Source: Trichosporon coremiiforme
Taxonomy: Eukaryota; Basidiomycota; Tremellomycetes; Trichosporonales; Trichosporonaceae
Reading direction: 5' to 3'
Length of the DNA stretch: 64,000 bases
NCBI GenBank assembly: GCA_039545355.1
Contig: BCJJ01000013.1
Coordinates: 1 to 64,000, forward strand
The notes beneath the pieces are model-generated. The model made no database searches and was not told where the DNA came from. It saw only the letters and a program-made list of their open reading frames with translations. This document shows, piece after piece, positions 1 to 10,117 of this stretch (positions are counted from its first letter, which is position 1; the number at the start of each line of letters is the position of its first letter). A program made the translations under genes and the position numbers.

Positions 1-32
1 CCCCCTAACCCCCTAACCCCCTAACCCCCTAA
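1..32. repeat. Telomere repeat array (CCCCCTAA)x4
   Basis: Four exact, contiguous copies of CCCCCTAA (TTAGGGGG on the other strand) begin at base 1 and stop at base 32. TTAGGGGG is the telomere unit known from Cryptococcus and relatives. It places the window at a chromosome end with the telomere on the left. Only four units are present, so the assembly probably stops inside the array. Confidence 0.95.
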
Positions 33-130
33 CCGAGGTTGGAGGCTGTTGAGGCTACAGGCGGCGGTTACATCCCATATTAGTTTGTATGCTTCTACCA
101 TTGGCACCATAGCCTTCCCCTTCCCCTCAA

Positions 131-2291
131 CTACGTTTCCTCAAAGTCTCGAGAAGAAAACTTTCGAAATGAATGAATTATAGCTGTTCGGCGACGAGTG
201 TGGCGGGGGCGCAGACGCCGAAAACGCTGAAACGATCGACCGGTGGCTACCTGGGTCTGTATGTTCAGGAGCTCTTCGCCGCCACCGCTCTGGGTAAGCG
301 GCATCGCCACATGGAAAGTGCCATCGCCCAGGGTACTGGCGCCCCATTCGAATAACTGTCCGCCAAGGTTTTCCCCAACAATCGCAGCCACTTGGTTACT
401 CTTGATCTCGCATCGACTCCGGCCGAGCTGGACAAGATGGCGGACTTGCGCGATGTCACTTAGCATGTCGGTCGAACAGTGTGAGGCCAGTTGCGAGACT
501 TCAGCGCCAATCGAGGTGCTCTTGGCCTGGAGACGGTCGAGACGTTCTTCAAGGTGGATGCGGATAATGTCCCGGGCTTCAAAGAGACGGATTTTCTAAC
601 TGGGTCAGCTAGATGTGCAATACTGTTTAAGGTATCTCCATTCACCCATCCGTCGGCGAAGCGCATGACCTCGTCAAGTTCGCCAAAGGGCGCCGCGGCT
701 GGCTCGTTCTTCAGGCCTTCAATCTCGTCCCATAATTGCTCGAGAGACGCCCAGATCGTATGAAGTTGCTCCACATCCGGCAAGTCACGTCCCTGAGCCT
801 TGACGCCAGAAACAACAGCGTGGATCCGTCGGCACGTGAGCTGCAACAATCAGTACAAATAACATGGAATATGTCTAGGACGGGGTCGAACTCACTGCAA
901 AGCGCAGAGGGGCAATCGCCATGCCGGGTGAGATGTGGAGATAGCCAAGCGATTGGATGAGACGTTCCTTCTCAAGTGCATGCTCCAAGGCAGCCAGATC
1001 CCTGTCCTCGTTGAGATAGAAGTTCCCGCCGCCGAGACCGACGGGGAGGCTCTCGTGGACGAAAGGGTACCATAGGATACGCAGGCAAACGAGAGGTAGT
1101 TTCTCGGCATCATCGAGGGGGGACAGAGGGGGAGGCTGATGGGGAGGCTGTCACATCCGCTGCCGGATGAAATACAGAGGAGTTGTACATGGGACAGCGC
1201 GGCCTGGTACATTGCCTGGCGCTCGACGGGGGTGAGAGGCGCTCGATGAGGGGAAGAATGAGGAGCATAACACGGATACCGTCCCAGGACGGGCGGCGGA
1301 GGATGCCACATTCATCGATCTTGCCAAGAATAATGCGGACGACGGCGTTCAGCTTCTCCATTCGGGATTAACGGTGGCGCTCCCGGCGAAGCTCGTACTC
1401 GCCGACATTCAGGATGGAGAGTGGACCATATTGCTGAACCGGGCTGTCCGCCATGTCGAGCTTTCCTTTCTCGTCGACGCCCAAAGAGATGCCCCACGCA
1501 TAGAGAGTGTGGCATAAGACTGCGTCCTCAGGTCCCATCCCGCGGCACAAGCGACCGGCTTGGTGAGATATCTTGTCACGAATTCAAGCGAGTCAATGAT
1601 CGGGCCTGGTATCAGCGTAGATGGCCATGCGACTGCACCGCACGTTGAGCGAGGAGACGGCGAAAGAAGGGGGAGTCGAAAAACTCGCGTGTCAAATCGG
1701 GAATGAGTTCGACCTTGCGTCTTGTCGGGCTGGGTGAGTGTTTGTTGTCGTCTGGTAGTGACGCGAGAGAAACTTCTGTCGCCGACTTGCCGTATAGCAT
1801 TTCAACCTCAAAAATGCCCTTGCCGCGGTGAAGTTGCCTTGCGGCCTTGGGTGGGCCGTACTCATCCCTGAAACGTCAACGTCCTGCTCCATCCAGACAA
1901 CACCCGAGATAAACTCACACGCAGTTGATCCCTCGTTCTTGGCAATTTGTGCAGCTGACTCTGCACCGTCGAATTGCCCCAGTACTGCCGTTCTGAGCGT
2001 CCTCGATCATCGCCAGTTCAGCCTCCTGACGAGCTCGAAGGTCAGACTTGATTCGTCGATGGCGGCATGAGCCACATGCTGCGAACTAACGCCGATGTGT
2101 CTTGTTAAAGTTACCCTTTGCGTCGCCCTTAGTAGGTCTTCCAACTCTGCCTTGCCTATCCACAGGTGGCAGGCTGACGCACATTGGTACACCGACAGGG
2201 CAAAGGATAGGCAACTGGACCAGGAGAGGGAAGTAAACGCCGCTATCGTAACTGTTGCCAAAAGCTTGAGGTGGTACAGGGTATCCCCCAT
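131..2291 (-). CDS. Fungal-specific Zn2Cys6-type transcription factor, multi-exon, atypical zinc cluster
   Basis: A minus-strand gene broken by several short introns; only the general span is supported and the start codon was not resolved. The exon starting at base 2085, after an intron ending TAG, reads A-C-G-S-C-R-H-R-R-I-K-S-D, a zinc-cluster opening, and about 30 residues later R-R-C-R-V-S-C-T-N-C then I-N-C. The six cysteines follow C-x2-C-x33-C-x3-C-x2-C-x6-C: the usual third Cys (K-C-D) is Ser and the loop is greatly lengthened. Downstream pieces match the fungal-trans domain, including 'AVLCHTLYAWGISLGVDE' near 1500 and 'PSWDGIRVMLLILPLIE' near 1260, and the last open frame stops at 131. 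The gene ends about 100 bp from the telomere array. Family assignment is good; whether it is functional is unknown. Confidence 0.7.
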
Positions 2292-2299
2292 CGCTGGTT

Positions 2300-3310
2300 G
2301 TGCATTCTTTTAGAGGCGAGCGTGGTGTATTACTGAGTGCCAATCGCCCGTGCGGCCCTAGGAGCGACCCATGGCGGCGTGGCGTGGTCATAAGGATGGC
2401 GAATGTGCTTCGCGGGGTTGAGCGTGGGACGCAATGAGGGTGGACTTTCGTAGATGCAGAGGACAAAAGTGAAGCTGAAACCCGATGTAAGGTTGAGAAT
2501 GTGGATGGAAGGAGAACAAGGCAGATGAGGATCAAGAAAGAATAGAAGGTAAAACGACGACTGGTCGTGCGGAAGTCTGCCTGACCGCGTATTCTTATGC
2601 AGAGAGCGGAGGGGATCTGAACGACGGCGGCCTTAGTTACCCGATTCCCCCACAGGTGCGGGTAGCTTAGAGTCTGGTGAATTGGTACATTTTGTTATTG
2701 GTTATTGTCTGACTTCCGCACACAGCCCGTCCAGTTGCCGATCCTTTCGAATCAAGCCACGCTCTTATCCGTCTGCATCTACGGAGACGCCTCCTGATGC
2801 TTATGTATCCAAGGGCCCAATGATCTGCCGGTCTGGCCCAACTCCTGAAAGAGTGCTGGCCAGTTATGGCCAACTACTATGGCACGGCACAGCAGTTGGG
2901 CGGTAGTCAGCATGAGGTGTTGCTGCACCGACTCGGCGTAGTTCCACCAACTGGCTGGCACACTCATCGTCAGAAACACCGCCAAAAGCTGGATGCGACA
3001 ACAGGCCCTCAGATGTTTGGATGAGCTTTTGACGCCATCTTATTTGCAACGTCCGGGTTATGGACTTGGCAGGAATGGGCAAGGAAGCCCCTCTGTAGTC
3101 GCTTCAGTAGAGGCCACGGACAAAGGCTTGTCCACGTCGACAATAATAAATATGAATGTCGTCTAAATGCAGATTGGTGTTTCCGAGGCTGAGGGCTGAG
3201 GGATGTCGACAAATGTAAATACAAATGCGGATACCTTATCCCTTAGAGGCCATTTACAATTTGTATTTCCTACCTCACCTCTGGGATTTCGTCAGCCACA
3301 TGACACATGG
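2300..3310. other. Intergenic, no gene recognised
   Basis: About 1 kb between the telomere-proximal regulator and the small gene at 3377. Open frames here are short, lack family motifs and are not joined by convincing splice sites. Some of it could hold the unresolved first exon of the regulator on its left. Confidence 0.5.
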
Positions 3311-3315
3311 TACAG

Positions 3316-3322
3316 TATAAAG
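3316..3322 (+). promoter_or_regulatory. TATA box (TATAAAG)
   Basis: TATAAAG lies 55 bp before the ATG at 3377, just before a run of C. Position and sequence fit a core promoter for the small three-exon gene that follows. Confidence 0.55.
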
Positions 3323-3376
3323 CCCCCCCCCTGAGGCTCCGTTACTGTTGAGATTCCGTCAGTCGTTGCGCGAATC

Positions 3377-3958
3377 ATGCCTCCAAGAGTTCTTCCATAC
3401 TTCAACTTCATCCTGTCTAGCACGGCTCTTGCCTTTCAAGTTGGCGTACTACTACCATGGCACCATGAGTTGGACCGAAAGTTTGAGGAGTGAGTTTGCT
3501 TGCTGCCTCGGAATGGCACAATGGTGTTTTTGTGAGCTGCAGAGTTAACTTTATCCAGGTTGTCAGCTCGCCAAGCACTGCAACTCGAGAAGCATCACGC
3601 AGCACGTCAATCTGCTATTTCACAGCTGCGATCTTTGCTTCAGAGGCACATCGACACCAACGGAAGCAGCCAACGCCCGGTAAGTTTCTCAGCTCATGGT
3701 GACAAAAGCCTGGCATTTCTTCTGCTGCGATTGATGTAACAGTTGCTGACTAGTATTGACAGTGAACACGAATCATCCATAAGTTGTTCGAAGTTACATA
3801 GATTCTACCCAGGCTGCCTGATTATCTACGAAGGCGCACTCATACACGCCAATTTTATAACAAAGGAATGTTTAGCCTTCAGAATCCAGATACCCGCAAG
3901 GGAACGAACGGTCGCGCATATCTCACAGCTGGTCGAGGCTAACAGGAGCCCAGCATGA
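3377..3958 (+). CDS. Small predicted membrane protein, three exons
   Basis: Model: 3377-3489, 3559-3679, 3743-3958, giving 149 residues. Both introns have GTGAGT or GTAAGT donors and CAG acceptors, and the phases (2, then 0) agree. The ATG follows a TATA box by about 55 bp. Residues about 8-28 are hydrophobic and could form one membrane helix, followed by 'PWHHELDRKFEEL' and a charged, probably coiled-coil stretch to about residue 70. This layout is like small single-pass mitochondrial inner-membrane proteins, but I do not recognise the family. The third exon encodes less convincing sequence, and the gene may end differently there. Confidence 0.5.
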
Positions 3959-5437
3959 TTCCGCAGACCAAGGCCCCGGTGTTATGCTTGGTTATACGAA
4001 GATGGTTTACACAATCCATGTCCAGTTTGGATAATGTGGAATGCAGATCATGAACCACATCGGCCAACCTAATCTGACATCTCCCAAGCAGGACCGAGGT
4101 TGGTATATGTGTGTGGATGTGACTCCTACCTCTACTTAACCATGATTGGGGTCAAATGCTCATCAACGGCGCCCATAATGTGGGAGAAAAACAGCAGCCG
4201 GTCTCGTTTTACTGGTCGTCACACTCTGACTAAATAGTGGTTGAAAGGTATCAGTAGGGGCAACTCAACGAAGACGCCTCCTCAACTAGAACTCATAGAG
4301 AGAGTGCGGGCTACGGCTGGGAAAGCCGCGACGCCGGTTTCCGCAGCAACATAGCCGACGTTGATACCAGCCGCTGGGAGAGTACGGAGCCATACCCCTA
4401 AGCCTTCTGCTTCCTGGGACCAAGCTTGCGACTACCAAGGACTGTGATGTGGAAGATATGGAGTTGTAGCGTAACTTTAGCCAACAGCGCCCTTCCTACA
4501 GTAGGCCCACGGCGATAAACCAGCAAAGGGACTCGGAGCGACTATGGGCGCTTCTCTACATGCTTACGTTGCTCTGCCTATGACAACTCCAAGGAAACCA
4601 GACCGGCAACCACCACACGATCGACCCTGAGCAAGCCGACTAGGTACCCAGGAGTTCATAGTTCCTTACGCAGTGTACAGTCCGCGAGAAGTCAGCGAGT
4701 TACGCAACGTCATGGAACTGGTAGGGAAGGCTGCAATTGATCTGAGGATGACTGCAGTGAGAGGAAAGAGGACACTGTCAAGCTCTAAGCCCTGGAGGCT
4801 CCCACCACCACAACAGACCCTCACCGCACCATGCCCTCCTGGCCACGCCTGCCCGCCCACCACCATGCTACTCTTCTGAGGCCATCCGCCCGGCACCCCG
4901 CACACACCTTTACTCTATCCCCCTCGGCACTCTTGTCCATCACGTTTTGCTACCAGTTCATCACTCTTCCCAACACTCCGCAGGCCTGGCCGCTCGACAG
5001 GCGGCGACTTCTCCGTCGCTCCCGACGAGTTTCGCAGCAACATCTGCAACTACGGCCAAAATCTCCAACCTCGGTCGCTACTTAGCTTCGAACGCACGAG
5101 CTTAGCGCGCTCTAACAGAGGCCAACAAAGCCCAAGCCCCACAACACTCACAGTCCCACCCTCGCCTACTTCGCTTGGCTCCATTGCCATGAACCCTCCA
5201 TCGTAGCGGTGGGATGAAGTATCAAAACCCTCTATCAAGGCAATGCCACCAATGGAGTAGCATGCACCTAAGGCATGGTTATGCTGTTTATATACGGGCT
5301 GCTGCTGTGCTCTCCTTGGAGTTCCAGCTGTTCACATCCGTAACCATTCAAAGAACTTCCAGTGATCCACAAGCTCATCCGCTGAGAGACCTCCAAAGAG
5401 AGTGTATCGGCACGGGACATCTGCGAGCGCAGCGCTC
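3959..5437. other. Intergenic subtelomeric sequence, no gene recognised
   Basis: Roughly 1.5 kb with frequent stops on both strands, only short open frames and no recognisable protein motif, RNA gene or repeat. It may hold decayed coding sequence that can no longer be identified by eye. Confidence 0.5.
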
Positions 5438-5500
5438 GCTCATCGCTTATCGCTTGCTCATCGCTTATCGCTTGCTCATCGCTTATCGCTTGCTCATCGC
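5438..5500. repeat. 18-bp minisatellite, about 3.5 copies
   Basis: The unit GCTCATCGCTTATCGCTT is repeated exactly at 5438-5455, 5456-5473 and 5474-5491, followed by a half copy to 5500. On the minus strand the repeat contains TAA, which supplies the stop codon of the GATA-factor gene, so the repeat sets that protein's C-terminus. Confidence 0.9.
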
Positions 5501-7215
5501 GAGCTTGCTGCCGCCCGTCCTGACAGACGAGGACACGCTCGTCCAGCCCGAGTCTGGCTCCGTGCCGCTGCTGCGCCGCTGGCGCTTGTCGCCGCTCGAA
5601 GGTCGTGCGGCCGTCGCAGTCGGGCTCGAGGGCTTGGACACGGTGCGCGTCACCTTGCTGCTGCGCCGCCCAGAGGTCCTTTCCTTTCCTCTTGGCGCGC
5701 CACGGTTCCTGCGCGTCAGTTATAAGTCACTCATCGATGAGGTGCACAACAATGCTTGACGACGAGCCTGCGTGTTCGTTGCCACTCACCTCTTCTTAAT
5801 AACATCCGTCTTGAGCGACAACGGCCGCACCACGCCGTGCAGCTTGTAAAACAGGCCGCACGCGTTGCACAGCCGCTGACCGTCAGAGTCTCGGCGCCAC
5901 AGCGGCGTGTTCATCGTCTGGTAGTTGGTGCTCACCGTCGTGCTGCCCTCCCCCGACTCCGCGTCGCCGCCTGGCGTCAGGACACCTAATGGCGCAGCGC
6001 TCGCGCGACCGCGGTCGCCGTTGGGTTGATTGTGCGACGACGTGCTTGAAAGGTGAGTGGGTGACGTGCGACACGGTCGTGTGCGCTGACGACGTGGAGA
6101 TCAGACCATGAAGCTTTGGCGACGCGTTGGACTGTGCGGCCCCACGTGGACGGTGGTAGTATTCGGGCGGTGGGGATTGCGCTGATGACGCCTCAGGACG
6201 AGAAGGGAGCGCCCCGAGCCCTTCGGTGGGGCCGATGTGCGTGTATAGACCCATGCTGTTGAGCTGGCCACCAGGACCATCAAAGTACATGGACGTGAGC
6301 TGGGAGAAGTTTATTGTGTTGTCGGCCAAGATGATGTGCTTCTGCAGGGACGAGTCGATCGCCGCCGACGCATTGGGGAACGGATTCGCGAGATCAAACA
6401 TACCCGCTGCACAAGTAGAGGACGAACGCTGGTTTACACCACCCCACAGGTCGGCGCCAATTGCTGTTGCAGAGGACGACTCCGGTTGGTTCGAGCTCGA
6501 CGCTACGTTGAGATCGAAGAAGTTGTCGTAAGCGTTGGTCGAGCTGGCACCACCAGTGCTGTTGCCAAAGCTGATGATGAATGACGCAGTGGGCAAGGTG
6601 GACAGGTGAGGCAAGGAACGGTGGTCGCCACCGCGAGGTGACGCGTCCGCGGGGCGCTTGCGGTTGTTGTAACATGGTACCGAATTGGTCCTCACGAGGG
6701 CGAAGCGTGTGATCGAGAAGCAACAAGCCATGCGTAGGGTGAATGCTCTCAGAGGAGGCAGAGAACAGACCAGGGTCTGAGATGAGCGGAGGGGTCGGAT
6801 ACTTGCTCTTGCCACTGAAGCCGCTTCCGGTGCGAGAGATCGACTGCGCTATTGAGTTTGGTCTTGGAACAGTGAAGGCAAGCTGGGTCGCGCCAGATCT
6901 TACGAAAGTGGAAAAGACGTCAGCGTACTGCGCAGAGGAAGTCGACGGGGTCGTGCGAAGCGCCTGGTCAACGTTAAATGCAATTTCCGCTTGCGGATCG
7001 ATCCTTGGCCCCACCACTGTCGCCGCCGTTGACAAACTGCTCCATGTTGAGCTCGGCTTGCAGCGGCTGTGACATGGCCATCTCGAGGCTAACAGCTTCC
7101 TGTGGGAAGTTGGTCGGCATCGACCTGGCGAATGGTGCAATCATAGCGGGCGATAGGTTCATGGATGCGGACGAGTTGGTTGTAGGACCGCGAGTACCCT
7201 GGGCTAAAAGGTAGT
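5483..7215 (-). CDS. GATA-type transcription factor with a damaged zinc finger (AreA/Gat1-like), possible pseudogene
   Basis: The frame ending at 5790 encodes the hallmark GATA finger ([34 protein letters not shown]), closest in style to AreA/Gat1 nitrogen regulators. The first ligand pair, C-x2-C in the family, reads S-T-N-Y: Ser at codon 5930-5932 and Tyr at 5921-5923, so two of four zinc ligands are gone. A clean intron at 5709-5789 (GTGAGT donor, CAG acceptor) splits the Arg codon of KKRNR, and the last exon runs to a TAA at 5483-5485 inside the minisatellite. Upstream, Ser/Asn-rich frames from about 6050 to 7215 ('[18 protein letters not shown]') look like a GATA-factor N-terminus but change frame, so more introns or lesions exist. 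The start codon is unresolved. DNA binding is doubtful. Confidence 0.7.
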
Positions 7216-7706
7216 ATGCGTGTTGCTCGTTGCCTAAGTCAAACACTAGTAGCACAGCACTTCCGCCGCCTCATAGCATCTCAGCAAGGGCTCCTCGGCG
7301 ACCTCATGAAACGGCTCAACACTGCGTGCCTATCCGTCCCCGACATGGGCGAGGAGAGCGCACCCGCGTTCGTATCGCGCTTGATTCAGCGTATCCTCCG
7401 CTCTCTCAGTACGTGGTCGCGGGGACCCAGTCGCGCGGCGACACCGGCTGCGGATCACCCCAATAATGGCCAGCACCAGATGTCGGAAGCAATGATGACA
7501 GATCTGGTGAGCCTTTACAAAGCGATTGAACTTCTGGAAGGCTACTACTGACGGCAGGACGAGTGCCTCGCCACGGTCACAATGCCCGACTTCAACATGG
7601 ACCAGGAGCATTGGTGAGCTACCTTGCCCATAACGGCGCTGACCTCAGGGCCGCGCTATTCGGCGACACCCTCAACCAGTTCCCCTTCACGTCAGAGGCA
7701 CAATAG
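7216..7706 (+). pseudogene. C-terminal remnant of a fungal transcription factor
   Basis: Three pieces join with good splice signals and consistent phase: an open frame to 7506, exon 7558-7613 and exon 7649-7706 with TAG stop. The introns are 7507-7557 (GTGAGC donor, CTGAC branch, CAG acceptor) and 7614-7648. The product ends '...MPDFNMDQEHWAALFGDTLNQ...', a style common at the C-terminus of basidiomycete Zn2Cys6 regulators. No DNA-binding or fungal-trans domain lies upstream on this strand; instead the GATA gene runs antisense up to the boundary. I read it as a truncated copy. The family call is an inference from style, not a motif. Confidence 0.45.
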
Positions 7707-9063
7707 CCTCCCGGCGTGCTCGACCTGGCAGACTGCAGGTGCACACACTTCCTACTCCATGCTGGTACCCTGCTCCTGCCTGTCAGTATCGAACGCAGGA
7801 GGACATCCACCTTGCTGGCCCCGTGCTCGTGCTAGACAACCTTGGCCTCATCCTTGATACCACCGAGCGGCCCCGACCTCGACCGGCTGGCCGACGTAAG
7901 ACCACAGCAGACCTGCGCCACCAAGGACGCTGTCTGCGATGGGCGCTGTCGTTGTCAGTAGTGTTTATGTACTGAGGATATCCGTCAGTGCGGAGATCGG
8001 GGTGTTGAGGAAACCATCGAGCTTGAAAGGGGAATACCCTGGGACGGCCACAGCGAGGCAGCTCATCTGCAATCCACAAGACCCCGCCCAACTGTTCCCT
8101 CGCAGCCTATGTCGTACTCTCAGTTCGGCAGACCACTATCCATCTTCGGCTTAGGCACCTCAGGCCGGGGAGCACCACCAGGTGCTCTGCCCGTGGTACA
8201 AGGAGGCGTAGGCGACATGGACGTGTTGAAGTGCCCCGCTACCTTCTAGTCGGTACCCTTCACTGGATGGGAGAGAATGGACACACGATTCCGCAGGCGA
8301 CAGGACGGCCAAGATGAGGAGCGACACCAGCGAGCAAGGTTGGTATTAGTTGGATATGAGATAAGACGAAACGAAGGAATGGATGAAGGGGACGACAAGC
8401 ACAAGAGACGGCAACTCTTGGCTGGGAATTAGTATTTGAGATCAATACGATGTGAACCGACATGCGTTCTGGGTGCAGGGCCATGCCTCGGTCTTGCGTC
8501 ATAACACGTGGTGGTGCACGTGACGAACCTTCCTTCTCTCGGTGACGTCCGACCTCACCTAGCTCAGTTCCACAGGCTGGCCGAAATGGTCTCGTGTCGT
8601 TAAGATCCCAAGTCCGGTCGTCTTCTATCCATCTGCCAAAGCCTCAGCCTTCTCTCATGTCTCTGTCTCATGCACGTCGCCGAATACTTGAGGACACAGT
8701 CTTAATAGCGGCCAACTTTGAGGACCGCTGTTGACAGCGTAGTAGCCGCCTAACTCCGCCGCCTCGGTCTCCCGTCGCCCTCGCACTGGGGGGCGACTGG
8801 ACGGCGGGGGCGTAAGGATGGACGACTAAGCCCGAGTATATGTGGGGGAGAGGCTCCCAGCTGCCCAGCCTTGCTCTGCGCCGCATGAGTATATTGCGAG
8901 TGGAGTGGATAGAGTATGAGGTGGGTAACGTACCGTGATGGCCATACCGGACATTTTGGAATCCTTTGGAAGACAGCAGTAAGACTCTTTCTTTTCGTCG
9001 CGCGATTTTGCCAGTGGATGTTGGAGTGCAGCTTGCTTTGGTCGCGTCAGGAACGGTACCCGT
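7707..9063. other. Intergenic, two E-boxes, no gene recognised
   Basis: No supportable gene. Two perfect CACGTG palindromes sit 12 bp apart at 8505-8510 and 8517-8522, a possible basic helix-loop-helix binding pair, but no intact gene start lies close by. Short open frames at 8040-8240 could be another regulator fragment, but this was not convincing. Confidence 0.4.
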
Positions 9064-9830
9064 TCAGCAAGTGGTGCAAGTCTTGCTACCCGGCATCGCG
9101 ACCGCGTTCAAGGGGCAGGTGGAACAAGAAGATGCGATACCGGACGTCGAATCAGTACCGGCGGGACACGTCACGGAGCAAAAGCTTGAATTGAGATAAT
9201 GACCCGCTTGAGGGGCATAGCATTGACCTTGCGCTGTGGATGCCTGCTTGGACGTTAAGAGGACCCCTGCATCATTCCCACATGAACCGCGTTTGGTTCC
9301 CCCGTTGAGCTCTTGTATGTTCCGCACTACTGATCAATGACAAATCCTACTTTATATCACTACATCGACTCACAGGGCATATACCACAATACGTCATGTG
9401 TTGCCTCTCTTGCCAATATCCCGCTGGACAGTCCTTGCAGCCCGTCTGACCGGATAGAGTTTGGACGGTCTCCGAAGAACATTCTTGACAGAACGTGTGC
9501 TCTCCATTGGAGTAGTATCTTGGAGCACAGGGCGAGCAAGATGAGGCGCCTTGGTAAGATATGTAGCCGTCAGGACACGTCTTACACCCCTGGCCACCTT
9601 TTGAATAATAGCCCTGTTGGCACAGTTGATATTGGCCGCCTGCCTGGGAGCCGCACCCGCCAGCGCACGCATAGCATGCACCTCTTCCGTTGGACGTGTA
9701 GTTCTATATGGTTAACCTTAAATTTCATCCATGTCGAGGAGATAGAAAAATGTGCTTGGGCCTGCCACATTGAGATGAACTCACCGGAGGGCAATTCGTA
9801 CATCCACCTCCTTGTCCATTAGACGCCCGA
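9064..9830 (-). pseudogene. Cysteine-rich GCC2/GCC3 (ephrin-receptor-like) repeat protein, 5'-truncated fragment
   Basis: Minus-strand frames encode repeated short Cys modules: 'GYYSKGGQGCKTCPDGYIS', 'GASSCSPCAPRYYSNGE', 'GQTGCKDCPAGYW', then 'CPAGTDSTSGIASSCSTCP' before a stop at about 9064. C-x2-C-x2-G-Y/T with a following G-x-x-x-C-x2-C is typical of GCC2/GCC3 and EGF/TNFR-like extracellular repeats. A good intron (GTGAGT donor at about 9791, TATAG acceptor at about 9706) links a first piece ('GQGGGCTNCPP') to the main one; a second probable intron lies near 9330-9375. No signal peptide or start is found: the upstream end runs into the degenerate TTGACCAAG repeats at 9833. Probably an extracellular or membrane receptor-like fragment. 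Confidence 0.6.
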
Positions 9831-9832
9831 CC

Positions 9833-9925
9833 AAGTTGACCAAGTTTGATCACTCAAAGTCGTTCAAAGCACCTCAAAGTTAGACCAAGTTTGACCAATT
9901 GACCAAGTTGGTCCAAGCAAAAGTC
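9833..9925. repeat. Degenerate GACCAAGTT(TGA) repeats
   Basis: The motif TTGACCAAGTTTGA and close variants (GACCAAGTTG, GACCAAGTTTG, CACTCAAAGT, CACCTCAAAGT) recur at least six times in about 90 bp. The spacing is irregular. It sits exactly where the cysteine-rich gene fragment loses its 5' end, so it may mark a rearrangement junction. Confidence 0.6.
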
Positions 9926-10117
9926 TCTCAAATTCGCAGTTACAATCCTGAACGTCCATACATCAAGCATCTCTTGGGTTTCAACTGCATGCATTCAGTG
10001 GTGCGTAACCATAATATACAGCTTTCCAATGACACCATGCATGAAAAATAGAGCTACGTCTGAACAGCTTAAACAAGAATCCGCCGTCCATTATTGCCAA
10101 ACATCGAGCCTGAGGTT

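Noticed and set aside
5438..5500. CRISPR-like array
   Set aside because: Direct head-to-tail 18-bp units with no spacers in a fungal chromosome; it is a minisatellite.
8040..8240. Possible regulator C-terminus on the plus strand
   Set aside because: A frame reading 'PMSYSQFGRPLSIFG' looks protein-like but no exon structure or motif supports it.
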